In this document: in pieces, positions 4,982-5,034 of the stretch
Numbering within the stretch: position 1 is the first letter of the stretch
Layout: each line of letters starts with the position of its first letter
From: Limisphaerales bacterium
GTDB taxonomy: Bacteria > Verrucomicrobiota > Verrucomicrobiae > Limisphaerales > UBA11358
DNA length: 5,034 nucleotides
Reading direction: 5' to 3'
Assembly (NCBI GenBank): GCA_003152145.1
Contig: PLZL01000476.1
Span: forward strand, 4,997-10,030
Translations under genes and position numbers: made by a program
Notes under the pieces: generated by a model
What the model was told of the DNA's origin: nothing
Databases searched by the model: none
What the model saw: the letters and a program-made list of their open reading frames with translations, nothing else

Positions 4982-5034
4982 CTACGCCCCGGTTGCCATC
5001 TTCGCCAACAACTCGTCGTTGGTCTTGAATTTCT
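4982..5034 (-). CDS. C-terminal end of a gene cut by the window edge, probably transcription termination factor Rho
   Basis: Only 16 codons and a TAG stop (4984-4982) are inside the window; the protein tail reads KFKTNDELLAKMATGA. The 'K-[TF]-K-[ST]-N-x-E-[FL]-L' pattern resembles the last helix of Rho, the hexameric RNA helicase that ends transcription at unstructured C-rich RNA. With so little sequence this remains a pattern match, and other proteins with a similar tail are possible. That the stretch is coding is supported by the clean open frame, the sensible amino acid mix and the stop placed just before a repeat. The gene is on the same strand as the WYL regulator, 22 nt or more upstream of it, so they could share transcripts. 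Confidence 0.45.
   Translation of the reverse strand, partial: KFKTNDELLAKMATGA

Noticed and set aside
1..5034. A defence, toxin-antitoxin or secondary-metabolite system
   Set aside because: The genes are recognisable hydrolases, an orphan secreted protein and a WYL regulator. WYL proteins occur with defence islands, but no defence partner is present here.

Overview
The window reads as ordinary chromosomal sequence from a GC-rich free-living bacterium. The best guess is a member of the Verrucomicrobiota of the Pedosphaera/Limisphaera type. This rests on the combination of a TIGR03790-type secreted protein, a WYL regulator with an 'RPPLERM' N-terminus, a secreted-type GH5 cellulase, weak or absent Shine-Dalgarno sequences, and short GTAG-headed palindromic repeats between genes. 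It is an inference from family knowledge and has not been tested by a search.

Layout: (1) 1-452 (+) is the C-terminal half of a GH5 endoglucanase-like enzyme that enters from the left edge. (2) 531-2156 (+) is a secreted TIGR03790-family protein of unknown function with a C-terminal TPR segment. (3) 2172-2981 (+) is a TatD-family metal-dependent hydrolase, only 15 nt after the previous gene and probably co-transcribed with it. (4) 2978-3048 is an inverted pair of GTAG-type palindromes. (5) 3072-3836 (+) is an alpha/beta-hydrolase with a complete Ser-Asp-His set. (6) 3833-3902 is a second, unrelated inverted pair of GTAG-headed palindromes. (7) 3908-3940 is a strong intrinsic terminator for the plus strand. 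(8) 3925-4956 (-) is a WYL-domain transcriptional regulator convergent with the plus-strand genes. (9) 4896-4972 is a heptanucleotide repeat element with inverted arms that contains the start of the regulator. (10) 4982-5034 (-) is the last 16 codons of a gene that looks like transcription termination factor Rho.

The genes do not form an obvious single pathway. The strongest unusual signal is in the non-coding structure. From position 2978 to the right edge every gene border is occupied by a structured repeat, and these repeats contribute translation signals to the genes. The GTAG heads of two different repeat families each supply the TAG stop codon of the gene upstream. The heptad element supplies the only standard start codons that keep the conserved N-terminus of the WYL regulator. 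The terminator stem encodes the last residues and the stop of that regulator. The two arms of the second repeat pair differ from each other only by compensatory base-pair changes, so the hairpin itself appears to be what is conserved. This matches the REP/REPIN pattern mobilised by RAYT (Y1 family) transposases, but no transposase lies in the window.
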